This document shows, piece by piece, positions 9,507 through 19,045 of a stretch of 64,000 nt of DNA (positions within the stretch are counted from its first letter, which is position 1; each line of letters opens with the position of its first letter). Under the pieces are notes generated by a model. That model had not been told where the DNA came from, ran no database searches, and saw nothing but the letters and a program-made list of their open reading frames with translations. This stretch comes from Symbiodinium natans (taxonomy: Eukaryota > Sar > Dinophyceae > Suessiales > Symbiodiniaceae), in assembly GCA_905221605.1 (NCBI GenBank), contig CAJNDS010000491.1:682001-746000 (forward strand). Direction: 5' to 3'. The position numbers and the translations under genes were made by a program.

Positions 9507-10778
9507 GTTTCTGCCAAGGGGGAAGGGTTTAGGGCTTAGGGCTTAGGGTTTAGGGTTTAGGGTTTAGGGTTTAGGGTTTAGAGTCATGAGGGCTTCAGGG
9601 TTTCTTGGAGGTGACGGGGGTGGCTGCTCCCCGTTCCCCCCCCCCCCCTCCCCTTAACAGGGGGGTGTTTAGGGTCTAGGCACCCTGATGTAACGGATCA
9701 CGCTAACAGGGCCCTGTGATATAAGGCAGCTTGCGTATTGGGCCTTTTTTGCTGGTGTTTCTGAATGGCCTCGTATGACTGCTTTGAGAAGTTCTTGATG
9801 TACAGAGTTTTCGCCCAACCGTGGCTTTCCCTTCGCCTCGATGGTGTGCTTACACAAGACTTGCTTCAGGGCATGAGTTTGGGGTTTAGGGTTTAGGGTT
9901 TAGGGTTTTTATGTTCATTGTTGATTTGCTGGGGAAGTTGTGCACAGGATGTGTGGTGTCGTACGTCGCGGTGTGAGTTTGGACACGTATGCAACAAAGT
10001 AGAACAACAAGGCACAAGGAATTGTTCAACTCCCGCATCTTGTGAGTCGAAGTTCGTGCAACAACGCCCTGAGACCCGCTAGGGCCGCTAGGGACTGGTT
10101 ATGAGTCCAGGCCTTGGTCAGTTCAGCAGGGCTGTTTTCAACTCCTTCGCCCTCTGGCATCGTCTGTCCATGGTGCAGCTAGCTGCTGAGGGCAGCACCA
10201 CCTGGGACCCTCTTTACCTACAGTTTTATGGGTTATATGCCTACTAATTAAGGGTATAGTTGCTACTAAACTGTAGGTAGAGCTCCAGAAAAACATTAAA
10301 CCCCCGTGAAGGGCAAGCTCAGTAGCGCCGCGTCGCGGAGCCATGTGGCAACATGCAGACTACCCTAAACCCGAAACCCTAAATCCGAAGCCCGACACCC
10401 TGCATGTGCGCGCGCCATAGTTGAAAAAGAGCCGATAGCCGCCAGCAAACCCTCCAGTGGTGGCAAACAAGCCCGCCAGTGGTGTAAGCTCTTTGTGGGG
10501 TTCGGGTAGATAAGTTCTGCTAGGAGCTTCACCTTTCCCCCCTGACGGTCGAAAAGCCTGCGGGGTTTCTGCAGTTTGGGGTTTTAGAGAGGCCTTGATG
10601 CCAAACAGAGTTTTTGCAAGGACGGATCAGAGAAGGGGCCATAGCTCAAGCGTTGAGTGAGCCTGCTAGAGGGTCGAAGGGGGTGGGTGTATGCGGGCAG
10701 CTTTCAAATTTGAAGAATTTTGGGATCTGAGAGTTCGGAGTCCTTGCCCCCCATTTTGCCCTAAAACCTTATCCACAG
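9507..10778 (+). other. Intron with telomere blocks and a hairpin element
   Basis: Contains TTTAGGG runs (9523-9582, 9881-9906), a C-run at 9641-9650 and the hairpin element at 10204-10290. No exon recognised. Confidence 0.4.
10204..10290. mobile_element. Hairpin element, CTCTTTACCTACAG family copy 1
   Basis: CTCTTTACCTACAGTTT at the left is mirrored by AAACTGTAGGTAGAG at the right, about 85 bp in all. Related copies lie at 24898 and 26085. It sits inside an intron of the ferlin-like gene. Confidence 0.7.
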
Positions 10779-10827
10779 GTCCCTGTACCAGGAGGAGTCC
10801 GCTGAGGACCCGGCCATGGATGATGTG
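10779..10827 (+). CDS. Exon of same gene
   Basis: Opens after ATCCACAG and ends GATGTG|GTAGCT. It reads SLYQEESAEDPAMDDV, acidic. It is phase-compatible with both neighbours (one base plus 16 codons). Confidence 0.55.
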
Positions 10828-11140
10828 GTAGCTCAGCACGCCAGGTTTTGGGGCAAAAGTCTCCTGTGGAGACATCTTTTTTTGTGGGTTTTAAGGGCTT
10901 TTTCCGAGTTGCCAGACCTCAAGATTCCGAGCGCGTCTGCTTCGACCTTGCTGAGCCTTCTCGGAACATGGTGTTGTGGGTTTGTCAACGGGGTTGTCTT
11001 AGGTGCTGATTCGGTAGGACTCTACAACCCTCAAGCCCCCCCCCCCCAGCTTCGCCGCAGAAGACCAAACGCCAAACCCTAAACCCTAACCCCCACGAGC
11101 AAACAACCTTTCGACACCCTAAGCCCTAAACCCTAAACAG

Positions 11141-11218
11141 GAGCGGGCCAAAGGACTGCAGGCTGAGAAGGAGGCCAGGCGGCAAGAACAGCTGGACTAC
11201 ATGAAGTCCTTGACCCCC
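11141..11218 (+). CDS. Exon of same gene, charged helix
   Basis: The acceptor CCCTAAACAG is itself the end of a telomere block. Its 26 codons read ERAKGLQAEKEARRQEQLDY followed by MKSLTP, a likely single alpha-helix or coiled coil. The donor is CCC|GTCTCC. Confidence 0.58.
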
Positions 11219-11604
11219 GTCTCCAGAAGCAGGGTTTTGGGTTTCGGTTTAGGGGTTGTGGGGTTTAGCGATTTAGGGGTTTGGTTAGGGACGGTTTAGG
11301 GTTTAACTTGGGCTCAGTTAGGGCATTTTGGGGGGGAAAACAGGCGGTGCGTAAAGGGCTCGTGTGTGACTCGGCCTCCGAAGGTTGGCAGTTCGGCTGG
11401 GGAGCATCTGAGGAGTTCAGGGCTTCTGTTATAGGGGAGGGTTCGTGGTTTAGGGTTTAGAGTTTAGGGTTTAGGCTTTTGGGGGGAGCAACCAAGAGCT
11501 GCGAAGCCCGGCTGAAGAATGTCGTTTTGCTCATGTTGAGTGTGTTCGCGAGAAAGTCGCAAGGCTTGCTCCCACCCTTTTCACCCTAAACCCTACACCC
11601 AAAG

Positions 11605-11658
11605 GAGCACGCCATGAAAAGGATTGGCGAGGCTTTCGATCGTAACCACGAGGGCTGG
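11605..11658 (+). CDS. Exon of same gene
   Basis: The acceptor ACCCAAAG follows degenerate CCCTAAA repeats. It reads EHAMKRIGEAFDRNHEGW, phase-compatible with the exon at 11141. The segment AFDRNHEGW faintly recalls an EF-hand, but calcium ligands are not complete. Donor TGG|GTCCGA. Confidence 0.52.
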
Positions 11659-12152
11659 GTCCGAGAGTTGTTGCTGAACACATCAGAGTCTAGGGTTGAT
11701 GATTTGTCATCGCAGTTGTTTGGCGGCTACATGTTCCAATACGTTAGAACCACAACCGAATGTTCGAAATACCGCTTGCCGTACGCCGTGAGTCTCTCAA
11801 CAAGCTGAAGCATAGTACGTCCCCCCACCTGGAAAAAGTGTCCAAACCTGGGCAAAAACCGATACCACAAGTGTAAGGAGAAGGATATATGAGCACGTAT
11901 AGCTGCACAAGTATGTGCTAAACTATGCCAACTAAATTTTCAGTTTGTCAGTTTGTTCCTGGGCTTATGGGCTCAGTGCGCGTGAGCGAGGTCGGTAAAA
12001 CTCATCTTGAGTGGGCAGTGGCAGTGCTGATGAATTCCTGCACATGTCGCTAGCAACCTTGACCCTGAGCGCTCCAGGCCCACAAGAAACGAGCATTAAA
12101 CATACCTGCCCTAAACCCTAAACCCTGAACCCTAAACCCTAAACCCTTTTGA

Positions 12153-12200
12153 GGATCAGCATGGAAGAGGAGAAGGCAGAGAAGATCGACTCGAGGGCTA
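12153..12200 (+). CDS. Exon of same gene, charged
   Basis: Acceptor TTTTGAG just after a CCCTAAA block. It reads ISMEEEKAEKIDSRAMPLE. The frame stays open to 12382, including a CHVCGH motif, so the exon may be longer. Confidence 0.45.
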
Positions 12201-12571
12201 TGCCTTTGGAGCTGAGACCCTTCAGAGCCGTCTACAACCCGAATGGGTGCCATGTCTGTGGGCACAGGGGCACAAGATTCTTTTCGGGAGGCACTAGGGA
12301 GCAGCCGCGGCTCAATTTTGACAAGAGGGCTTTGGCCTACTGTAATCCTCAACAGTTGAGATCTCAACCTCCAGGGGCCTAGGGGTGTTCAAAGCACCTT
12401 CCCGCTGAAGCACATTGCATGCCCCAATCACAATGCCCTATGTTGCAGCGGCCCTGAAGCATCCATCTTTGGCATCCAAGAAATCGTATCATGAGCCCTG
12501 GGCCCCAGCCCGTTCAGAGATGGGCAGCCTACTTGTCACACGGGCCCAGTGTTCAAAGTTGGATCACCAAG

Positions 12572-12660
12572 GTACCTGCCCAATGATAAGGAGTGCCTGC
12601 GGGTGCGTGAGGAGCACTCGCTGAACATGGAGCACTTGAGCCTTGGCATTGAGTTCTTCA
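12572..12660 (+). CDS. Exon of same gene, last one recognised before satellite block
   Basis: Opens after CACCAAG. It reads YLPNDKECLRVREEHSLNME followed by HLSLGIEF. Telomere repeats begin about 40 bases downstream. The C-terminal transmembrane helix expected for a ferlin was not found, so the gene may continue past the 9.4-kb satellite block. Confidence 0.48.
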
Positions 12661-12695
12661 CTTCTGTCTGCTTTCCGTACGAGAGCAGCACATCA

Positions 12696-12778
12696 ACCCT
12701 AAACCCTAAACCCTAAACCCTAAACCCTAAACCCTAAACCCTAAACCCTAAACCCTAAACCCTAAACCCTAAACCCTG
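12696..12778 (+). repeat. Telomere-type array, CCCTAAA x about 12
   Basis: Perfect CCCTAAA repeats in one orientation, flanked by unique DNA. Confidence 0.95.
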
Positions 12779-13068
12779 GACTGTTCTGAAGGAAGGATAA
12801 CTTTTTCAAAAGTGCAAGGCGGACCTTGGCAAGGGCTCGCTCATTCTCACTTCGGACCCCCTCTTTGAAGTGTAGCTAAACCTGGACCTTGGGGCTCCAA
12901 GTATGCAAATCACACCTACTTAACTTGGGTCTAAAACAATTTCCCGGATGATTGCCTCCTCATTTTGCCGGAGCCTACACAAAGCATACCCGCTTTGGGG
13001 TCGAAGGTCTACAGAATAACTACCTCCCTATCATTCCGGGACCCGCCCCCCCCCCCCCCCCCCCCCCC

Positions 13069-13190
13069 GGGGTGTGCAGCTTAAATAGGGTCTATTTGGA
13101 AGCTGAGACTCGTGTTTTAAAGAGCAAATCAGGCCCCAAAACGTATACTTATTTACAAGAGACAACTTCTCAATAGACCCTATTTTAGGT
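13069..13190 (+). repeat. Boundary repeat, left copy (TIR-like)
   Basis: Contains AAATAGGGTCTATT at 13083 and the inverse AATAGACCCTATTT near 13173, so this roughly 105-bp segment could itself be a small hairpin element. The first 42 bases recur at 14749 (direct) and at 22431-22472 (inverted). Confidence 0.65.
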
Positions 13191-13207
13191 TCTGTAGGGT
13201 TGCCAAG

Positions 13208-13772
13208 ACAGAATTTAATTCAATTAATTCAATTAATTAATTTATTTACACTTGGGGAGGTTGAATTAATTGAATTAATTGAATAAATTCAATTAATTCA
13301 CCCCCCCCCCTTTTGGAATTAATTGAATTAAATGAATTAATGGAATTAATTGAATTAATGGAATTAATTGAATTAATTGAATTAATTCAATTAATTCCAA
13401 ATGAGGGGTGAATTAATTGAATTAATTCAATTAATTCAGTTAATTCAATTAATTCAATTAATTCAATTAATTCAATTAATTCAATTAATTCAAATGGGGG
13501 GGTGGGGGGCTCGGGGCTGGGGGCGGGGGGGGGGGCACCATTTGGAAATAATTGAATTAATTGAATTAATTCACCCCCCCCCCTTTTGGAATTAATTGAA
13601 TTAAATGAATTAATGGAATTAATTGAATTAATGGAATTAATTGAATTAATTCAATTAATTCAATTAATTCCAAATGGGGGGTGAATTAATTGAATTAATT
13701 CAATTAATTCAATTAATTCAATTAATTCAATTAATTCAATTAATTCAATTAATTCCAAATGGGGGGGGGCAC
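13208..13772. repeat. 9-bp satellite AATTAATTC/GAATTAATT, first array
   Basis: Runs of AATTAATTC flip to GAATTAATT within each module, so each module is a hairpin. G-rich or C-rich spacers (CCAAATGGGGGG, CACCCCCCCCC) separate modules. Open frames here translate as LIQ/LIE repeats and are artefacts. Confidence 0.95.
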
Positions 13773-13773
13773 C

Positions 13774-13992
13774 ATTCCGGGCTCGTAAATTAGTATTGCG
13801 GGGAGGCCCGGGCTCGTGATTTAGTATTGGGGGGAGGCCCGGGCTCGTGATTTAGTATTGGGGGGAGGCCCGGGCTCGTGATTTAGTATTGCGGGAAGGC
13901 CCGGGCTCGTAATTTAGTATTGGGGGGAGGCCCGGGCTCGTGATTTAGTATTGGGGGGAGGCCCGGGCTCGTGGTTTAGTATTGGGGGGAGG
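13774..13992 (+). repeat. 31-bp satellite GCCCGGGCTCGTGATTTAGTATTGGGGGGAG, forward arm (7 copies)
   Basis: Period 31 confirmed by the spacing of AGGCCCG at 13804 and 13835. GCCCGGGC is an 8-bp palindrome. The same unit appears in the opposite orientation at 16377-16735. Confidence 0.92.
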
Positions 13993-14019
13993 AGGATTCC
14001 CCAGCCCCCACCCCCCATT

Positions 14020-14748
14020 TGGAAATAAATGAATTAATTGAATTAATTGAAATAATTGAATTAATTCAATTAATTCAATTAATTCATTTATTTCCAAAGG
14101 GGAGGTGGAATTAATTGAATTAATTGAATTAATTCAATTATTTCAATTAATTCAAATAATTCAATTAGTTCAATTAATTCAATTAATTCAATTATTTCCA
14201 AATGGGGGGGATTCCCCAGCCCCCACCCCCCCCCCTTTGGAAATAAATGAATTAATTGAATTAATTGAAATAATTGAATTAATTCAATTAATTCAATTAA
14301 TTCCACCTCCCCTTTGGAAATAAATCCATTAATTGAAATTCAATTAATTCAATTAATTCAATTAATTCAATTAATTCATTTATTTCCAAAGGGGGGGGGG
14401 GGGTGGGGGATGGGGAATCCCCCCCATTTGGAAATAAATGAATTAATTGAATTAATTGAATTAATTGAAATAATTGAATTAATTCAATTAATTCAATTAA
14501 TTCCACCTCCCCTTTGGAAATAAATGAATTAATTGAATTAGTTGACTTAATTCAATTAATTCAATTAATTCAATTAATTCAATTAATTCATTTATTTCCA
14601 AAGGGGGGGTGGAATTAATTGAATTAATTTAATTAATTGAATTAATTGAATTAATTCAATTAATTCAATTAATTCAATTAATTCAATTAATTCAATTAAT
14701 TCATTTATTTCCAAATGGGGGGGATTCCCCAGCCCCCACCCCCCCCCC
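14020..14748. repeat. 9-bp satellite AATTAATTC, second array with higher-order modules
   Basis: Modules of about 180-190 bp start with TTTGGAAATAAATGAATTAATTG and end with CAATTAATTCATTTATTTCCAAA, mutually inverted, separated by CCCCAGCCCCCACCCCCC or its complement. Confidence 0.93.
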
Positions 14749-14825
14749 GTGTGCAGCTTAAATAGGGTCTATTTGGAAGCTGGGAATCGTCTTTAACAAG
14801 AGGAAAACAGGCCCCAAAACGTATT
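14749..14825 (+). repeat. Boundary repeat, internal direct copy
   Basis: Same orientation and about 80% the same as 13071-13145 (GTGTGCAGCTTAAATAGGG through GGCCCCAAAACGTAT). It marks the switch from the 9-bp array to the TTTGGCCAAA array. Confidence 0.8.
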
Positions 14826-15610
14826 TTGCCAGGCAGTCTGCGGGCAAAATTTGGCCAAATCGAGCCACGCATTTCTCATCGCATACGAAGGGCAGCCCGA
14901 TTTGGCCAAATTTTGCCCGGAGGCTGCCCGGCAAAATTTGGCCAAATCGAGCCGCGCCTTTCTGGAGGCCCGAAATTATTTAAACTATCGCGGCTCGATT
15001 TGGCCAAATTTTGCCGGGCAGCCTCCGGGCAAAATTTGGCCAAATCGAGCCACGCATTTCTCATCGCATACGAAGGGCAGCCCGATTTGGCCAAATTTTG
15101 CCCGGAGGCTGCCCGGCAAAATTTGGCCAAATCGAGCCGCGATAGTTTAAAAATTTCGGGCCTTCAGAAAGGCGCGGCTCGATTTGGCCAAATTTTGCCC
15201 GGAGGCTGCCCGGCAAAATTTGGCCAAATCGAGCCGCGCATTTCTCATCGCGTTCGACGAGCAGCCGGATTTGGCCAAATTTTGCCCGCAGACTGCCCGG
15301 CAAAATCTGGCCAAATCGAGCCGCGCCTTTCTGGAGGCCCGAAATTATTTAAACTATCGCGGCTCGATTTGGCCAAATTTTGCCGGGAAGTCTGCGGGCA
15401 AAATTTGGCCAAATCGGGCTGCTCGTCGTACGCGCTGAGAAATGCGCGGCTCGATTTGGCCAAATTTTGCCGGGCAGCCTCCGGGCAAAATTTGGCCAAA
15501 TCGAGCCACGCATTTCTCATCGCATACGAAGGGCAGCCCGATTTGGCCAAATTTTGCCCGGAAGCTGCCCGGCAAAATTTGGCCAAATCGAGCCGCGATA
15601 GTTTAAATAA
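14826..15610. repeat. Palindromic satellite built on GCAAAATTTGGCCAAATCGAGCC
   Basis: Roughly 20 copies of a unit centred on the palindrome TTTGGCCAAA alternate in forward and reverse orientation, joined by GCCTCCGGGC, GCATTTCTCATCGC or TAGTTTAAATAATTTC. All six frames are open over long distances (a 320-residue frame spans 14826-15788) because the unit lacks stops. No protein homology is seen. Confidence 0.93.
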
Positions 15611-16376
15611 TTTCGTTCAATTAGTTCATTCATTTCCAAATGGGGGGGATTCCCCAGCCCCCACCCCCCCCCCTTTGGAAATAAATGAATTAATTGAATT
15701 AATTGAACTAATTGAATTAATTGAATTAATTGAATTAATTCAATTAATTCAATTAATTCATTTATTTCCAAAGGGGAGGTGGAATTAATTGAATTAATTG
15801 AATTAATTCAATTATTTCAATTATTTCAATTAATTAAGACTTCAATGAATTCAATAATTCAATTAATTTCGAAAATTAATTAATTTATTTCCAGAAGGGG
15901 GGGGGTGTGGGGGCTGGGAAATTCCCCCAAATTGGAAATAAATGCAGTAATTGAATTAATTGACTTAATTGAAATAATTGAATTAATTCAATTAATTCAA
16001 TTAATTCCACCTCCCCTTTGGAAATAAATGAATTAATTGAATTAATTGTAATTCAATTAATTCAATGAATTCAATTAATTCAATTAATTCAATTAATTCA
16101 ATTAATTCAATTAATTCAATTAATTCAATTAATTCAATTAATTCATTTATTTCCAAAGGGGGGGGGTGGGGGCTGGGGAATCCCTTCCATTTGGAAATAA
16201 ATGAATTACTTGAATTAATTGAAATAATTTTAATTAATTCAATTAATTCAATTAATTCCACCTCCCCTTTGGAAATAAATCAATTAATTGAATTAATTGA
16301 ATTAATTCAATTATTTCAATTCATTCAATTAATTCATTTATTTCCAAATGGGGGGTGGGGGCTGGGGCATCCTCCT
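15611..16376. repeat. 9-bp satellite AATTAATTC, third array
   Basis: Same modules as 14020-14748, with the TTTATTTCCAAA/TTTGGAAATAAA borders and G/C-rich spacers. It continues the mirror arrangement around the TTTGGCCAAA array. Confidence 0.93.
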
Positions 16377-16735
16377 GCCCCCAATACTAAACCACGAGCC
16401 CGGGCCTCCCCCCAATACTAAATCACGAGCCCGGGCCTCCCCCCAATACTAAATTACGAGCCCGGGCCTTCCCGCAATACTAAATCACGAGCCCGGGCCT
16501 CCCCCCAATACTAAATCACGAGCCCGGGCTAAATCACGAGCCCGGGCCTCCAAATTACGAGGCCGGGCCTCCCCCCAATACTAAATCACGAGCCCGGGCC
16601 TCCCCCCAATACTAAATCACGAGCCCGGGCCTCCCGCAATACTAAATCACGAGCCCGGGCCTCCCCCCAATACTAATTTACGAGCCCGGGCCTCCTCCCA
16701 ATACTAAATCACGAGCCCTCCTCCCCCCAATACTA
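16377..16735 (-). repeat. 31-bp satellite, inverted arm (about 11 copies)
   Basis: CCCCCCAATACTAAATCACGAGCCCGGGCCT repeats are the reverse complement of the 13774-13992 array. A few copies are truncated (around 16530). The two arms and the AATT arrays between them form a roughly 3-kb imperfect palindrome. Confidence 0.92.
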
Positions 16736-19045
16736 GGGCACAGTTTTTGCTCCAAAAAGTGACATCGCAAGCCCTGGTCCCTAAGATTTTGAGCTCATTT
16801 CTTGCCCCAAAGAGTAACATCGCAAGCCCTGGTCCCTAAGATTTTGGGCTCATTTCTTGCCCCAAAGAGTAACATCGCAAGCCCTGGTCCCTATTATTTG
16901 GGGCCCAGTTTTTGCTCCAAAGAGTCAAATCGCAAGCCCTGGTCCCTAAGATTTTGGACTCAGTTTTTTGCTCCAAAGCAAGCCCTGGTCCTTAAGATTT
17001 TGGGCTCATTTCTTGCTCCGAAGAGTCAAATCGCAAGCCCTGGTCCCGAAGATTTCGGGTTCAATTTTTGCTCCACAGAGTCAAACCGCAAGCCCTGGTC
17101 CCTAGGATTTGGGGCACAGTTTTTTGCTCCAAAGGGTCAAATCGCAAGCCCTGCTCCCTAAGATTTTGGGCTCATTTCTTGCCCAAAAGAGTGACATCGC
17201 AAGCCCTGGTCCCTAAGATCTTGGGCCCAGTTGCTCCAAAGAGTCAAATCGCAAGCCCTGGTCCCTAAGATTTTGGGCCAAGTTTTTGCTCCAAAGGGTC
17301 AAATCGCAAGCCCTGGTCCCTAAGATTTTGGGTTCAATCTTTGCTCCAAAGAGTAACATCGCAAGCCCTGGTCCCTAAGATTTGGGGCCCAGTTTTTGCT
17401 CCGAAGAGTCAAATCGCAAGCCCTGGTCCCTAAGATTTTGGGTTCAATTTTTGCTCCAAAGAGTGACATCGCAAGCTCTGGTCCCTAAGATTGGGGGCCC
17501 AGTTTTTGCTCCAAAGAGTGACATCGCAAGTCCTGGTCCCTAAGATTTTGGGTTCAATTTTTGCTCCAAAGAGTGACATCGCAAGCCCTGGTCCCTAAGA
17601 TTTGGGGCCCAGTTTTTGCTCCAAAGAGTAACATCGCAAGCCCTGGTCCCTAAGATTTTGGGTTCATTTTTTGCTCCAAAGAGTGACGTCGCAAGCCCTG
17701 GTCCCTAAGATTTGGGGCCCAGTTTTTGCTCCAAAGAGTGACATCGCAAGTCCTGGTCCCTAAGATTTTGGGTTCAATTTTTGCTCCAAAGAGTGACATC
17801 GCAAGCCCTGGTCCTTAAGATTTTGGGTTCGTTTTTTGCTCCAAAGAGTGAAATCGCAAGCCCTGGTCCCTAAGATTTGGGGCCCAGTTTTTGCTCCAAA
17901 GAGTCAAATCGCAAGCCCTGGTCCCTAAGATTTTGGGTTCATTTTTTTGCTCCAACGAGTGACATCGCAAGCCCTGGTCCCTAAGATCTTGGGCCCAGTT
18001 TTTGCTCCAAAGAGTCAAATCGCAAGCCCTGGTCCCTAAGATTTTGGGCTCAATTTTTGCTCCAAAGAGTCAAATCGCAGGCCCTGGTCCCTAAGATTTT
18101 GCATTCATTGTTGCTCCAAAGAGTGACATCGCAAGCCCTGGTCCCTAAGATCTTGGGCCCAGTTTTTGCTCCGAAGAGTCAAATCGCAAGCCCTGGTCCC
18201 TAAGATTTTGGGTTCAATTTTTGCTCCAAAGTCAAATCGCAAGCCCTGGTCCCTAAGATTTGGGGCCCAGTTTTTGCTCCAAAGAGTCAAATCGCAAGCC
18301 CTGGTCCCTAAGATTTTGGGTTCATTTTTTGCTCCAAAGAGTGACATCGCAAGCCCCTGTCCCTAAGATTTTGGGCCCAGTTTTTGGTTCAAAGAGTCAA
18401 ATCGCAAGCCCTGGTCCCTAAGATTTTGGGTTCAATTTTTGCTCCAAAGAGTCAAACCGCAAGCCCTGGTCCCTAAGATTTGGGGCCCAGTTTTTGCTCC
18501 AAAGAGTCAAATCGCAAACCCTGCTCCCTAAGATTTTGGGCCCAGTTTTTGCTCCAAAGAGTCAAATCGCAAGCCCTGGTCCCTAAGACTTTGGGTTCAA
18601 TTTTGCTCCAAAGAGTGACATCGCAAGCCCTGGTCCCTAAGATTTGGGGCCAGTTTTTGCGCCAAAGAGTAAAATCGCAAGCCCTGGTCCCTTAGATTTT
18701 TGGGTCGATTTTTGCTCCAAAGAGTCAAATCGCAAGCCCTGGTCCCTAAGTTTTCGGGGTCGATTTGTGCTCCACAGAGTCAAATCGCAAGCCCTGGTCC
18801 CTAAGATTTCGGGGTCGATTTGTGCTCCACGGAGTCAAATTGCAAGCCCTGGTCCCTAAGATTTTGGGCCCAGTATTTGCTCCAAAAGGTGAAATTGCAA
18901 GCCCCGGTCTTTAAGATTTTGGGCTCATTTCTTGCTCCAAAGAGTAACATCGCAAGCCCTGGTCAATAAGATTTTGGAATCGATTTTTGCTCCAAAGAGT
19001 CAGATCGCAAGCCCTGGTCCTAAAATGTTGGGCTCAATTTTTGCT
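16736..19045 (+). repeat. 55-bp satellite, about 42 tandem copies
   Basis: The unit runs GAGTSAMATCGCAAGCCCTG, then GTCCCTAAGATTTTGGG, then YYCARTTTTTGCTCCAAA. Spacing of GAGTG at 17461, 17516 and 17571 gives period 55. Two subtypes (TTTGGGGCCCAG and TTTTGGGTTCAA) alternate in places, implying a 110-bp higher-order unit. The short open frames (RVKSQALVPKILG and its relatives) are repeat artefacts. Confidence 0.95.

Larger units (their letters stand above)
69..12660 (+). other. Ferlin-like multi-C2-domain gene, 5' truncated by window edge (gene span)
   Basis: A chain of about 20 short exons on the + strand encodes pieces resembling ferlin-type C2 domains: VYIVRAYVFMARNIK, RPMWMKPLELRV, GEVLIGFELLH, YGLRDLIPMGG and LVGESRQSLNSLYPCTWYE. 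Ferlins are large tail-anchored membrane proteins that bind phospholipid, often with calcium, and promote vesicle fusion. The order first strand, KTT/RPMW strand, WVQLFGG...GEVL, then the next domain start matches the usual C2 layout. Introns hold telomere heptamers and small hairpin elements. Neither N-terminus nor C-terminal transmembrane segment was found. The assignment rests on recalled family patterns, not a search. Confidence 0.6.

Noticed and set aside
14826..15788. 320-residue open frame (FGQIEPR / LAKFC repeats)
   Set aside because: It runs through the TTTGGCCAAA palindrome array and into the AATTAATTC array; comparable frames are open on both strands, so it reflects a stop-poor repeat.
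13401..16421. Leucine-rich or LIQ/LIE repeat proteins
   Set aside because: Frames come from the 9-bp AATTAATTC satellite, whose period is a multiple of three; both strands give the same kind of peptide.
16736..19045. CRISPR-like array because of regular short repeats
   Set aside because: The 55-bp units are contiguous tandem copies with no unique spacers, and the context is eukaryotic.
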